From contig JAKIZQ010000068.1 of assembly GCA_022707945.1 (NCBI GenBank), positions 1 to 5,703 of the forward strand: a stretch of 5,703 bases of DNA, written 5' to 3'. Within the stretch, counting starts at the first letter, position 1; every line of letters begins with the position of its first letter. The position numbers and the translations under genes are program-made. The notes beneath the pieces were generated by a model that was given only the letters and a program-made list of their open reading frames with translations, did not search any database and had not been told where the DNA came from. This DNA comes from Bdellovibrionales bacterium (GTDB lineage: Bacteria; Bdellovibrionota; JAFGOL01). Below are positions 1 through 5,703 of the stretch, piece by piece.

Positions 1-1003
1 GGGCTTCTAGTGTTTTTCTGTCGTCCACAGTTGATAACATTTCTTGTATAGAATCATCACACGATGGATTGAAATATAGCACTGTTTCTTTACAGGTTTC
101 TTTATGTGGTTCGATGTTTGATGCTATGACTGGTGTTCCTAGGGCCTGTGCCTCTATGATACTTTCTGGGAAATCATTTACATATGATGGCTCACAGAAT
201 AACGTTGCGTTCTTCATTATGTACCAAAGATTTTTTTTATCTACATAACCAGTGAAAGTTATCCTTTCTCCCAAGAGCTGTTCTCCAAATTTCTTTAATT
301 TCATGAAATATGATTTGTCCTGAGAATCACCGGTGAAGACAATACTTAGATCTTTTGGTGCTATCTTCGTGAATGCGTTGATAAGTCTTTCTAGGTTCTT
401 ATATCTTTCTATTCTGCCAGAGAATAATATATATTTTTCTGGTAATTTTATGGAAGAAATATATCCATTGTCTATTTTTACATCTACCGCTCGCGGAATA
501 ATCCTTATTAGTTCATTATCAATAAATAGTTTAGAACTTATTTGCTCTGCCATATATTCGTTATGAGCTATTACAGCATTACACCTTGATATATCTTTTA
601 TAGATGAAAAGAACTTTTCTGTAGATTTGAATAAGTGTGGCGCTATATATTTTTTTATAGAGATAGGTTCAAAGACACGTTTGACTTTATGAAGAGTTTT
701 AATGGAAGGTGAGCTAAAAGTATGTACTATACTATTTTCCTCAAAGGTCCTTATCGGTATTTTAACATGACGGTATATCATGCTGCTTATTAGCTTAGGT
801 GTTTTACCGTGTGCAACTTTGTTGCTTTCTAGTTCGAATTCCCTTTGTAGTTTTTTTGCTGTATTATATTGGCTGAATATCATGACCTTGAATTTTTCAT
901 CTGACCCATATCTTGAACTTATTTCATAGGCAAGTTGCCTTACGTAGCCATATTCAGAATATAGTCTTGGTACTATCCGATCAGAGATATAGTAAAGAGT
1001 CAT
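1..1003 (-). CDS. GT4-family glycosyltransferase (GT-B fold), C-terminus cut off by the window edge
   Basis: The protein probably moves a sugar from a nucleotide-sugar donor to a lipid- or polysaccharide-linked acceptor at the cytoplasmic face of the membrane; donor and acceptor cannot be read from the sequence. From the ATG at 1003 the minus strand stays open to base 1, giving 334 visible residues. Typical GT4 proteins have about 350-400, so only the C-terminal end is missing. The N-terminal half (about 1-180) is divergent. The C-terminal Rossmann half begins near ILFSGRIERYKN, where R197 and K202 form the conserved R-x4-K pair that binds the donor phosphates. It continues to DFPESIIEAQALGTPVIAS, the GT4 donor-site signature, with E284 as the second Glu of the EX7E motif. 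The first Glu is replaced by Asn (N276). The start is the first in-frame ATG and has no clear ribosome-binding site. The gene is divergent from rnhB and probably belongs to a separate cell-envelope locus to the left. Confidence 0.9.
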   Translation of the reverse strand, partial: MTLYYISDRIVPRLYSEYGYVRQLAYEISSRYGSDEKFKVMIFSQYNTAKKLQREFELESNKVAHGKTPKLISSMIYRHVKIPIRTFEENSIVHTFSSPSIKTLHKVKRVFEPISIKKYIAPHLFKSTEKFFSSIKDISRCNAVIAHNEYMAEQISSKLFIDNELIRIIPRAVDVKIDNGYISSIKLPEKYILFSGRIERYKNLERLINAFTKIAPKDLSIVFTGDSQDKSYFMKLKKFGEQLLGERITFTGYVDKKNLWYIMKNATLFCEPSYVNDFPESIIEAQALGTPVIASNIEPHKETCKETVLYFNPSCDDSIQEMLSTVDDRKTLEA

Positions 1004-1062
1004 ATAGTGCTTTATAGCACATTCTTGATGACATTGAAGATAAATTGAAATAATTTTAATAT
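1004..1062. promoter_or_regulatory. Divergent intergenic region between the glycosyltransferase and rnhB
   Basis: This 59-bp AT-rich gap is the only stretch in the window without coding sequence. It must carry the start signals for the leftward glycosyltransferase and the rightward rnhB operon unless the latter is read from further upstream. On the minus strand TGCTATAAA (1019 down to 1011) matches an extended bacterial -10 element, with a weak -35-like TTCAAT 16 bp upstream (1038-1033). No convincing -35/-10 pair is visible on the plus strand. The stretch GAAGATAAATT at 1037-1046 lies where an archaeal BRE/TATA element would sit for a leaderless rnhB transcript, but the match is weak. Neither gene has a clear Shine-Dalgarno sequence here, which would suit leaderless or near-leaderless transcripts. 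Confidence 0.35.
1007..1020. repeat. Short inverted repeat over the putative leftward -10 element
   Basis: GTGCT at 1007-1011 and AGCAC at 1016-1020 form a perfect 5-bp inverted repeat around the 4-nt centre TTAT. It overlaps the candidate extended -10 of the glycosyltransferase gene and ends 3 bp before its start codon. It could be a small operator or a hairpin at the 5' end of the transcript. A 5-bp arm is short enough to arise by chance, so the call is weak. Confidence 0.3.
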
Positions 1063-1686
1063 ATGGATAAAGCTCCTTATTTAATGGGTATAGATGAGGC
1101 TGGCAGGGGGCCTGTTCTTGGACCACTTGTGGCTGCAGGTGTTGTATTATCAAAAGATGTTTGTGATAAGATAAAAATAGTTGGTGTTAAAGATTCTAAA
1201 AAACTTAGTGTAAAAAAAAGGGCTATGTTCTTTGATATGATAGAACATGAAGCAGAGTGGTATTTCATTGATGTAAGATGGCCAGATGAAATTGATTCGT
1301 ATGTGAAAAATGGCGGACTAAACGAGCTAGAAGGCGAAATGTTTGGAAGAATAATATCTTCTTATAATGGTATCGCTGATGTTTATGTTGACTCCCCGTT
1401 AGAACCGAATAAGTTTTTGTCAAAATTAACCACATTAGTTGGAAAGGATATTAACATAAATTGTAGCTTTAAGGCCGATGATATATATCCCGTGGTCTCT
1501 TGTGCCAGCGTTCTTGCAAAGGTAGTTAGGGATGGGATAATAGATGAGTTAAAATGTATACACGGTGATTTTGGGAGTGGATATCCATCAGATAAAAAAA
1601 CTATAGCGTATCTTTCGTCGTCTAAAGAGCTTCCTTTCTTTGCAAGAAGGTCATGGAAGACATTAAAACAGTTGGAGCTTATATGA
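1063..1686 (+). CDS. rnhB: Ribonuclease HII, archaeal/eukaryotic-like type
   Basis: RNase HII cuts RNA in RNA-DNA hybrids and 5' of single ribonucleotides embedded in DNA, starting ribonucleotide excision repair in the cytoplasm. The 207-residue protein is full length for the family. GIDEAGRGPVLGP near the N-terminus supplies catalytic D11 and E12 and the GRG motif (14-16). YVDS supplies D110. KADDIYPVVSCASVLAKVVRD at 137-157 supplies the fourth acidic residue, probably D139. GSGYPSD supplies the junction-sensing Tyr174. The forms KADDIYPVVS, GSGYPSDKKT and the C-terminal RRSWKTLK resemble archaeal RNase HII (for example Thermococcus) rather than the bacterial KGD...GAAS, HKGY and HRxSF forms. 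The ATG at 1063 was chosen; an in-frame ATG at 1084 directly before GIDEAGRG is possible, and neither has a clear ribosome-binding site. It heads the operon, and its stop overlaps the next start by ATGA. Confidence 0.95.
   Translation: MDKAPYLMGIDEAGRGPVLGPLVAAGVVLSKDVCDKIKIVGVKDSKKLSVKKRAMFFDMIEHEAEWYFIDVRWPDEIDSYVKNGGLNELEGEMFGRIISSYNGIADVYVDSPLEPNKFLSKLTTLVGKDININCSFKADDIYPVVSCASVLAKVVRDGIIDELKCIHGDFGSGYPSDKKTIAYLSSSKELPFFARRSWKTLKQLELI
1674..1677 (+). promoter_or_regulatory. Shine-Dalgarno site deciding the hydC start
   Basis: GGAG lies 5 nt before the ATG at 1683, whose last two bases begin the rnhB stop codon (ATGA). This spacing favours 1683 over the upstream in-frame ATG at 1653. That one would extend the protein by ten residues, but its purine tract AAGAAGG ends only 2 nt from the codon. 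The arrangement suggests translational coupling to rnhB. Confidence 0.7.
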
Positions 1687-2108
1687 CGGACATTGATATA
1701 CATGGTGGTCTTATAAAACAACTTCAAGATGCACAGGCAAAATTTGGATACGTCAGCCAACATGAAGTAAAAAGGATATCTAAGGAATTCAATATAGCTG
1801 AATCTGAGATATATGGGGTTATTACCTTTTATTCTCAGTTCAGATTAAAACCACTTGGCAAACATACTATAAAAGTTTGTAGAGGTACTGCTTGCCATGT
1901 TTCAGGTTCTTTAGAACTTGTAACAGAAGTAAGAGAACTTTTGGGTCTTCTAGATGGTGAAGATACCACCAAAGACCTTCGTTTTACTTTAGAAGAGGTT
2001 GCTTGCCTTGGTTGTTGTTCTTTGGCTCCAGCAGTAATGATAAATAAAGATGTTTTTGGTAAGGTGAACAGGGATAAGCTTTCTAAGATACTGGAGTCTT
2101 ATAAATGA
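1683..2108 (+). CDS. hydC: NuoE/HydC-like [2Fe-2S] subunit of a NADH-linked hydrogenase or dehydrogenase (24-kDa thioredoxin-like ferredoxin family)
   Basis: This small cytoplasmic subunit holds one [2Fe-2S] cluster beside the FMN of the NuoF/HydB partner, as in complex I, HydABC and NAD-dependent formate dehydrogenases. From the start at 1683 it has 141 residues, slightly short for the family because the N-terminal helical part is reduced. A helical segment (about 8-45) leads to the signature YGVITFYSQFRLKPLGKH. The thioredoxin-like domain then carries C66-x4-C71 (VCRGTACH) and C108-x3-C112 (CLGCCSLAP), the four expected cluster ligands. C111 is an additional cysteine where the family usually has alanine or another small residue. 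The gene overlaps rnhB and hydB by ATGA on both sides, so it is almost certainly co-translated with hydB. NuoE is an equally valid family name; hydC is preferred because the downstream genes match HydB and a HydA/NuoG-like protein and no membrane complex I genes are present. Confidence 0.92.
   Translation: MTDIDIHGGLIKQLQDAQAKFGYVSQHEVKRISKEFNIAESEIYGVITFYSQFRLKPLGKHTIKVCRGTACHVSGSLELVTEVRELLGLLDGEDTTKDLRFTLEEVACLGCCSLAPAVMINKDVFGKVNRDKLSKILESYK
2093..2096 (+). promoter_or_regulatory. Shine-Dalgarno site of hydB
   Basis: GGAG lies 8 nt before the hydB ATG at 2105, within the end of hydC. With the ATGA stop/start overlap it points to coupled translation of the two diaphorase subunits in equal amounts. 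Confidence 0.6.
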
Positions 2109-3859
2109 GCTTGGCAAAGATAATCGTTAATATGGGTACTTGTGGAATCTCTTCTGGATCACAGAAGGTGTTAGACTCTTTCAGGACATTAAAGGATGTA
2201 GAAGTAAAAGCTACTTCTTGTGTAGGACTTTGTGCCCTTGAACCTACGGCATTCATATATATAGAGGGAAGAGTTGTAGGGCTTTCATATCTTACAGATA
2301 CACAGAAAGACAAAGAAAGTATTCAAGCTATATGTGATGGCAAAGACGTAGATACGCATCTTGCTCCGAGGGTCATCTATGATGGATCAGAACAGGGTTT
2401 ATTCAATGATCTCTTTAAAGGTCAGAAAAGAGTTGTTCTTAGGAACGCTGGTTGGTTAGATCCAATGGACATAAATGATTATATCTCCGTTGGTGGTTAT
2501 TCTTTTCTATCTAAATGCAGGAGTGCAAAGATAAGTAAAGAACAGGTTTTGGATGTATTAGAAAAAAGTGGTCTTAGAGGTAGAGGTGGAGCTGGTTTTC
2601 CTACAGCAAAAAAATGGCGTATGCTTATGGAAAAGATATCAGAGGAAAAATATGTAATATGTAACGGTGATGAAGGAGACCCTGGCGCTTTCATGGACAG
2701 ATCTGTTCTTGAGGGAGATCCTCACAGCGTTATAGAGGGATTACAAATAGCGGCTTATGCAACAGGTGCAACAAAATGTTTCATGTATGTTAGGGCAGAA
2801 TATCCCTTGGCACTTAAAACCTTGAATAAGGCAATAAAAGATGCAAACGATAAAAATGTTCTTCATGTTCCTGTTGAAATAAGAGAAGGAGCAGGAGCTT
2901 TTGTTTGTGGAGAAGAAACTGCACTTATAGCTTCTATAGAAGGTAAACGTGGTATGCCGCGTTTTAGACCACCATATCCTGTAGAGAGTGGTCTTTGGGG
3001 AAAACCGACGATAATAAACAATGTAGAAACACTTGCGGCAGTTCCATGGATAATGAATAACCCAGGTGAATATGAAAAAACTGGATATGCAAATAGTAAG
3101 GGTACTAAAGTTTTTGCTTTAGCAGGTAAAATTAAAAGAGGGGGATTGGTAGAAATACCTTTTGGGATGAGTCTAAGAGAACTTATCTTCGACGTGGGAA
3201 AAGGCATACAGAATGATAAAAATTTTAAAGCAGTTCAAATAGGTGGTCCAAGTGGAGGCTGTCTTCCTGCTTCTTTACTTGATCTACGTATAGACTATGA
3301 AGAACTAAAACAAAGTGGAGCTATAGTTGGGTCTGGTGGTCTTGTAGTAATGGATGAAAGTTCTTGTATGGTGGATATAGCTAGGTTCTTTTTGTCTTTT
3401 ACGACTAAAGAATCTTGTGGAAAGTGTACTTTTTGTCGTGTTGGTACAAAAAGGATGCTTGAAACACTTGAAGACATCGTTAATGGAAGGTCTAATGATG
3501 ATCATCTTCAAAGATTGTATGAGCTAAGTGATGCAGTAAGTAAATTGTCTTTGTGTGGGCTGGGTCAAACAGCTCCTAATCCTGTCATTACTACATTAAG
3601 ATATTTTATAGACGAGTACCATTCACATATAAAAGATAAGAGATGTCCAGCAGGGGTTTGTTCCGCTCTAACAAAATATTCAATAGATGAACAAAAATGT
3701 GTTGGTTGCATGTTGTGTAAAAAAGAATGTCCAGTATCTGCGATAGTTGAAACTAAGAGAGCAGACGGTAAGAAGATATGTTCCATTGATAGTTCAAAAT
3801 GTATAAGTTGTGGTAGGTGTTACAAGGTTTGTAAATTTTCTTCGGTGTTAAAGAGGTAG
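2105..3859 (+). CDS. hydB: NuoF/HydB-like NADH-binding flavoprotein with C-terminal 2x[4Fe-4S] ferredoxin domain
   Basis: This is the NADH:FMN diaphorase subunit of a soluble HydABC-type complex and the place where electrons from or to NAD(H) split or merge. The 584 residues contain, in order: a thioredoxin-like ferredoxin domain (about 1-85; C13, C39, C43); the NuoF core with the glycine-rich FMN/NADH loop GLRGRGGAGFP (156-166), NGDEGDPGAF from N187 and GAGAFVCGEET from G262; an SLBB-like region; and the N3-type [4Fe-4S] site C438-x2-C441-x2-C444 with C484. A bacterial-type 2x[4Fe-4S] ferredoxin tail follows, with C532/C535/C538/C542 and C566/C569/C572/C576. This layout is that of Thermotoga HydB and Desulfovibrio HndC and distinguishes it from respiratory NuoF, which lacks both end domains. 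The first of the four usual thioredoxin-domain cysteines is missing: the sequence reads NMGTCG, not the CxxxxC form. It overlaps hydC by 4 nt and is 2 nt from the next gene. Confidence 0.95.
   Translation: MSLAKIIVNMGTCGISSGSQKVLDSFRTLKDVEVKATSCVGLCALEPTAFIYIEGRVVGLSYLTDTQKDKESIQAICDGKDVDTHLAPRVIYDGSEQGLFNDLFKGQKRVVLRNAGWLDPMDINDYISVGGYSFLSKCRSAKISKEQVLDVLEKSGLRGRGGAGFPTAKKWRMLMEKISEEKYVICNGDEGDPGAFMDRSVLEGDPHSVIEGLQIAAYATGATKCFMYVRAEYPLALKTLNKAIKDANDKNVLHVPVEIREGAGAFVCGEETALIASIEGKRGMPRFRPPYPVESGLWGKPTIINNVETLAAVPWIMNNPGEYEKTGYANSKGTKVFALAGKIKRGGLVEIPFGMSLRELIFDVGKGIQNDKNFKAVQIGGPSGGCLPASLLDLRIDYEELKQSGAIVGSGGLVVMDESSCMVDIARFFLSFTTKESCGKCTFCRVGTKRMLETLEDIVNGRSNDDHLQRLYELSDAVSKLSLCGLGQTAPNPVITTLRYFIDEYHSHIKDKRCPAGVCSALTKYSIDEQKCVGCMLCKKECPVSAIVETKRADGKKICSIDSSKCISCGRCYKVCKFSSVLKR
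3853..3856 (+). promoter_or_regulatory. Shine-Dalgarno site of the fusion gene
   Basis: GAGG lies 5 nt before the ATG at 3862, inside the last codons of hydB. This supports that start codon and read-through translation of the operon. Confidence 0.6.
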
Positions 3860-3861
3860 GG

Positions 3862-5703
3862 ATGTTCGTTATAATAGATGGTAAAAAAATAGAATTTTCA
3901 TCTGTCTGCACCATAATGGAACTTGCAGAAAAGAATGGCATAGAAATACCTTCTCTTTGTTACGATAAGAGGTTTCCTCACTATACTTCTTGTTTTGTTT
4001 GTATGGTTAAAGATCTTAGAACAGGGCGGTTCTTACCCTCTTGTTCTGCCAACGTTGTAGATGGTATGGAAATATCCACCAAGGATGAAGAAGTAATAAA
4101 ATATAGAAAACTTGCCTTGGATCTTTTGTTATCTGAACATGACGCAGATTGTTTTAGCCCCTGCAAGACAAGTTGCCCTGCGGGTATTGATGTTAGGGAT
4201 TATATAATACTTGCAAAAAACTCCAGCGACCTTGATGGATTCATTAGGATAAGAGAGAAAAATCCTTTTGTAAGTGTTGTAGGTAGAGTCTGTCCTGCTT
4301 TCTGCGAAAAAGATTGTTCAAGAACACATTTAGATTCTTCTCTTGCGATAAGACTTATAAAAAGAAGAATAGGGGACACTGTATACGAAAAATTAGATAA
4401 AGAACTCTTTGAAACAGAAAAAAAATTAATAAGGAATAATAAAGATTCTAAGAAAATAGCGATAATAGGGAGTGGCCCCGCTGGACTTTCTTGTGCGTAC
4501 TATCTTAAAATAAACGGACACGAACCAGTTATTTACGAAAAAGAGGCTGAACTCGGGGGCATGTTAAGATATTCTATTCCCGAATATAGATTGCCAAGGA
4601 CTATCCTTGATAGAGAAATAGCTTCTATATTAAGGCTGGGGATAGAATATAAGACAAAGGTTAACGTAGACGAATCAATGCTTGTTGATCTAAAGAAAGA
4701 ATACCATAAAGTGATTGTTAGCACAGGTACATGGAAAGAATCAGGCCTTGGTCTTGGAGAAGCTAATCACGATAATGTGTTTTCTGCCTTATCTTTTTTA
4801 AAACTTGTAAGCACAGGTAATATAAATATTAGCGGTAAAAAAGCTGTCGTCATAGGTGGTGGTAACAGTGCAATAGATTCTGCAAGGACTTTGTTAAGGC
4901 TTGGCTTTAGCGACGTGAGTCTTTGCTATAGAAGGACTCGTCAGCAGATGCCTGCACAAAGTATAGAGGTAGAGGACGCATTAAAAGAAGGTGTTAAGTT
5001 GTATGAACTTTTGGCACCTATAGAACTTAAAGATAAAAAAATAAGTTTTGGGGTGATGGAACTTTCCTGTGAACTTGATAGTTCTGGAAGAAAAAAAATA
5101 TGTGAGACTGGTGCTAGAGTTGAAAAGGATTTTGATGTGCTCGTATATGCAATAGGACAAAAAGCAGCCAATGAATTTTCTATAGATGAAAAAGTACTTT
5201 TATGTGGTGATGCAAAGAATGGAGCTACCAGTGTTATAGAAGCTGTATCTGATGGCAGAAAACTTGCTCTGTCTTTTTGTATGTCTAATGACGAGCTGGC
5301 TTTTTATTCAGAAAGACAGAAAGGAATCCTTGTTAATGACTTAAGTTCATATGTGAGTCTTAAGTCACATGAAGCTATCCACAGGTTGCCAGAAAAAAGG
5401 ATCAAGGACTTTTCTGAAGCTGAGCTAGGGTTTACAGAACTTACTTGTACAAAAGAAGCTGAAAGATGTCTTGATTGTGGTTGTTCTTCTATACAGGATT
5501 GTTCATTAAGAGAACTTTCTTTGGAATATAAAGCAGAACCGTATAAGTTCAAGGTAAATGGCTCAACAGGTGGAGAAAAACATTTTATAGACGATAGTAT
5601 TGGGCTTTTTACTTATGAAGCCTCTAAATGTATAAAATGTGGAACTTGTGTAAGGGTCTGTGATAAAGTCGCTGGCGTTAAGGCCATATCTTTTATGGGA
5701 AGA
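3862..5703 (+). CDS. HydA/NuoG-like iron-sulfur protein with an inserted GltD/NfnB-like FAD/NADPH module; C-terminus beyond the window
   Basis: This is probably the large subunit of the HydCB complex, with an added NADPH-linked flavin site. The frame is open for all 614 visible codons. Residues 1-75 are a plant-type [2Fe-2S] domain (C33, C44, C47, C61), as at the N-terminus of HydA and NuoG. Residues 93-160 carry H93, C97/C101/C105 (followed by PAGIDV) and C144/C148/C152 (GRVCPAFCEKDC), the Fer4_20 clusters of GltD. An FAD Rossmann motif, GSGPAG (203-208), precedes the GltD signature YSIPEYRLP. A second Rossmann motif, GGGNSA (332-337), and YRRTRQQMPA indicate NADPH. CGDAKNGATSVIEAVSDGRK (from C448) closes the FAD site. 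After the module, C536/C539/C541/C547 (CLDCGC...CSLRELSLEY) and C590/C593/C596/C600 resume the HydA/NuoG cluster chain. The catalytic domain is not visible: an [FeFe] H-cluster or a molybdopterin formate dehydrogenase would both fit. The start has a good ribosome-binding site, 2 nt after hydB. Confidence 0.9.
   Translation, partial: MFVIIDGKKIEFSSVCTIMELAEKNGIEIPSLCYDKRFPHYTSCFVCMVKDLRTGRFLPSCSANVVDGMEISTKDEEVIKYRKLALDLLLSEHDADCFSPCKTSCPAGIDVRDYIILAKNSSDLDGFIRIREKNPFVSVVGRVCPAFCEKDCSRTHLDSSLAIRLIKRRIGDTVYEKLDKELFETEKKLIRNNKDSKKIAIIGSGPAGLSCAYYLKINGHEPVIYEKEAELGGMLRYSIPEYRLPRTILDREIASILRLGIEYKTKVNVDESMLVDLKKEYHKVIVSTGTWKESGLGLGEANHDNVFSALSFLKLVSTGNINISGKKAVVIGGGNSAIDSARTLLRLGFSDVSLCYRRTRQQMPAQSIEVEDALKEGVKLYELLAPIELKDKKISFGVMELSCELDSSGRKKICETGARVEKDFDVLVYAIGQKAANEFSIDEKVLLCGDAKNGATSVIEAVSDGRKLALSFCMSNDELAFYSERQKGILVNDLSSYVSLKSHEAIHRLPEKRIKDFSEAELGFTELTCTKEAERCLDCGCSSIQDCSLRELSLEYKAEPYKFKVNGSTGGEKHFIDDSIGLFTYEASKCIKCGTCVRVCDKVAGVKAISFMGR

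Noticed and set aside
333..566. Plus-strand open frame of 77 codons
   Set aside because: It lies entirely opposite the glycosyltransferase codons, including the conserved SGRIERYKN region, and its translation matches no recognisable family.
1007..1020. Inverted repeat as a transcription terminator
   Set aside because: The stem is only 5 bp, no U-tract follows it, and it sits between two divergent start codons where no transcript should end.
1653..1682. Longer hydC start at the ATG at 1653 (ten extra residues)
   Set aside because: It would overlap rnhB by 34 nt, and its purine tract is only 2 nt from the codon. The ATG at 1683 has GGAG at normal spacing and the same ATGA overlap as the next junction.
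1383..1763. Minus-strand open frame of 126 codons
   Set aside because: It is antisense to the conserved catalytic part of rnhB and the start of hydC, with no recognisable motif; it is a by-product of codon bias in those genes.
2863..3207. Minus-strand open frame of 114 codons
   Set aside because: It is antisense to the highly conserved FMN/NADH region of hydB and has no protein features of its own.
3862..5703. Reading the last gene as a stand-alone glutamate synthase small subunit (gltD)
   Set aside because: The GltD-like part has a [2Fe-2S] domain before it and NuoG/HydA-type clusters after it in one uninterrupted frame, and it sits directly behind hydCB with no large glutamate synthase gene in view.
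5641..5703. Calling the gene a confirmed [FeFe]-hydrogenase catalytic subunit
   Set aside because: No H-cluster motif lies inside the window; the visible cluster chain is shared with formate dehydrogenase and NuoG relatives.

Overview
The window is a tightly packed, AT-rich piece of a prokaryotic chromosome holding two divergent transcription units. From the left edge to 1003, on the minus strand, lies most of a GT4-type glycosyltransferase whose C-terminus runs off the window. After a 59-bp divergent intergenic region, four plus-strand genes follow as an apparent operon: an RNase HII (1063-1686), a NuoE/HydC-like [2Fe-2S] subunit (1683-2108), a NuoF/HydB-like NADH/FMN subunit with a C-terminal 2x[4Fe-4S] ferredoxin domain (2105-3859), and a large iron-sulfur flavoprotein (3862 to the right edge, 614 residues visible). 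The first two junctions are ATGA stop/start overlaps, the third has a 2-bp gap, and each downstream start has a Shine-Dalgarno-like GGAG or GAGG. No RNA genes, mobile elements, CRISPR arrays or clear terminators are seen.

The last three genes follow the gene order and domain plan of the soluble electron-bifurcating [FeFe]-hydrogenase HydCBA, or of the related NAD-linked formate dehydrogenases. HydC and HydB would form the NADH-oxidising diaphorase. The large protein starts like HydA/NuoG, with a plant-type [2Fe-2S] domain. It is then interrupted by a complete GltD/NfnB-like module (Fer4_20-type cysteines, an FAD Rossmann fold and an NADPH Rossmann fold), and then returns to the NuoG/HydA chain of iron-sulfur clusters. 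The catalytic domain, H-cluster or molybdopterin, would lie beyond the right edge, so the final substrate (H2 or formate) cannot be read here. The inferred result is a complex able to connect NADH, NADPH, probably ferredoxin and H2 or formate. This points to a strict anaerobe with fermentative or syntrophic metabolism.

The host is uncertain. The RNase HII belongs by its motifs to the archaeal/eukaryotic-like branch, not the usual bacterial one. Isoleucine is coded mostly by ATA and arginine mostly by AGA/AGG, which is common in archaea and in some AT-rich or thermophilic bacterial lineages. The hydrogenase-like genes look like those of anaerobic bacteria such as Thermotogae or Clostridia. The window therefore fits either an archaeon (for example a DPANN lineage) carrying a [FeFe]-hydrogenase-type complex, or a deep-branching anaerobic bacterium with an archaeal-type rnhB. 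The sequence alone does not decide between them.
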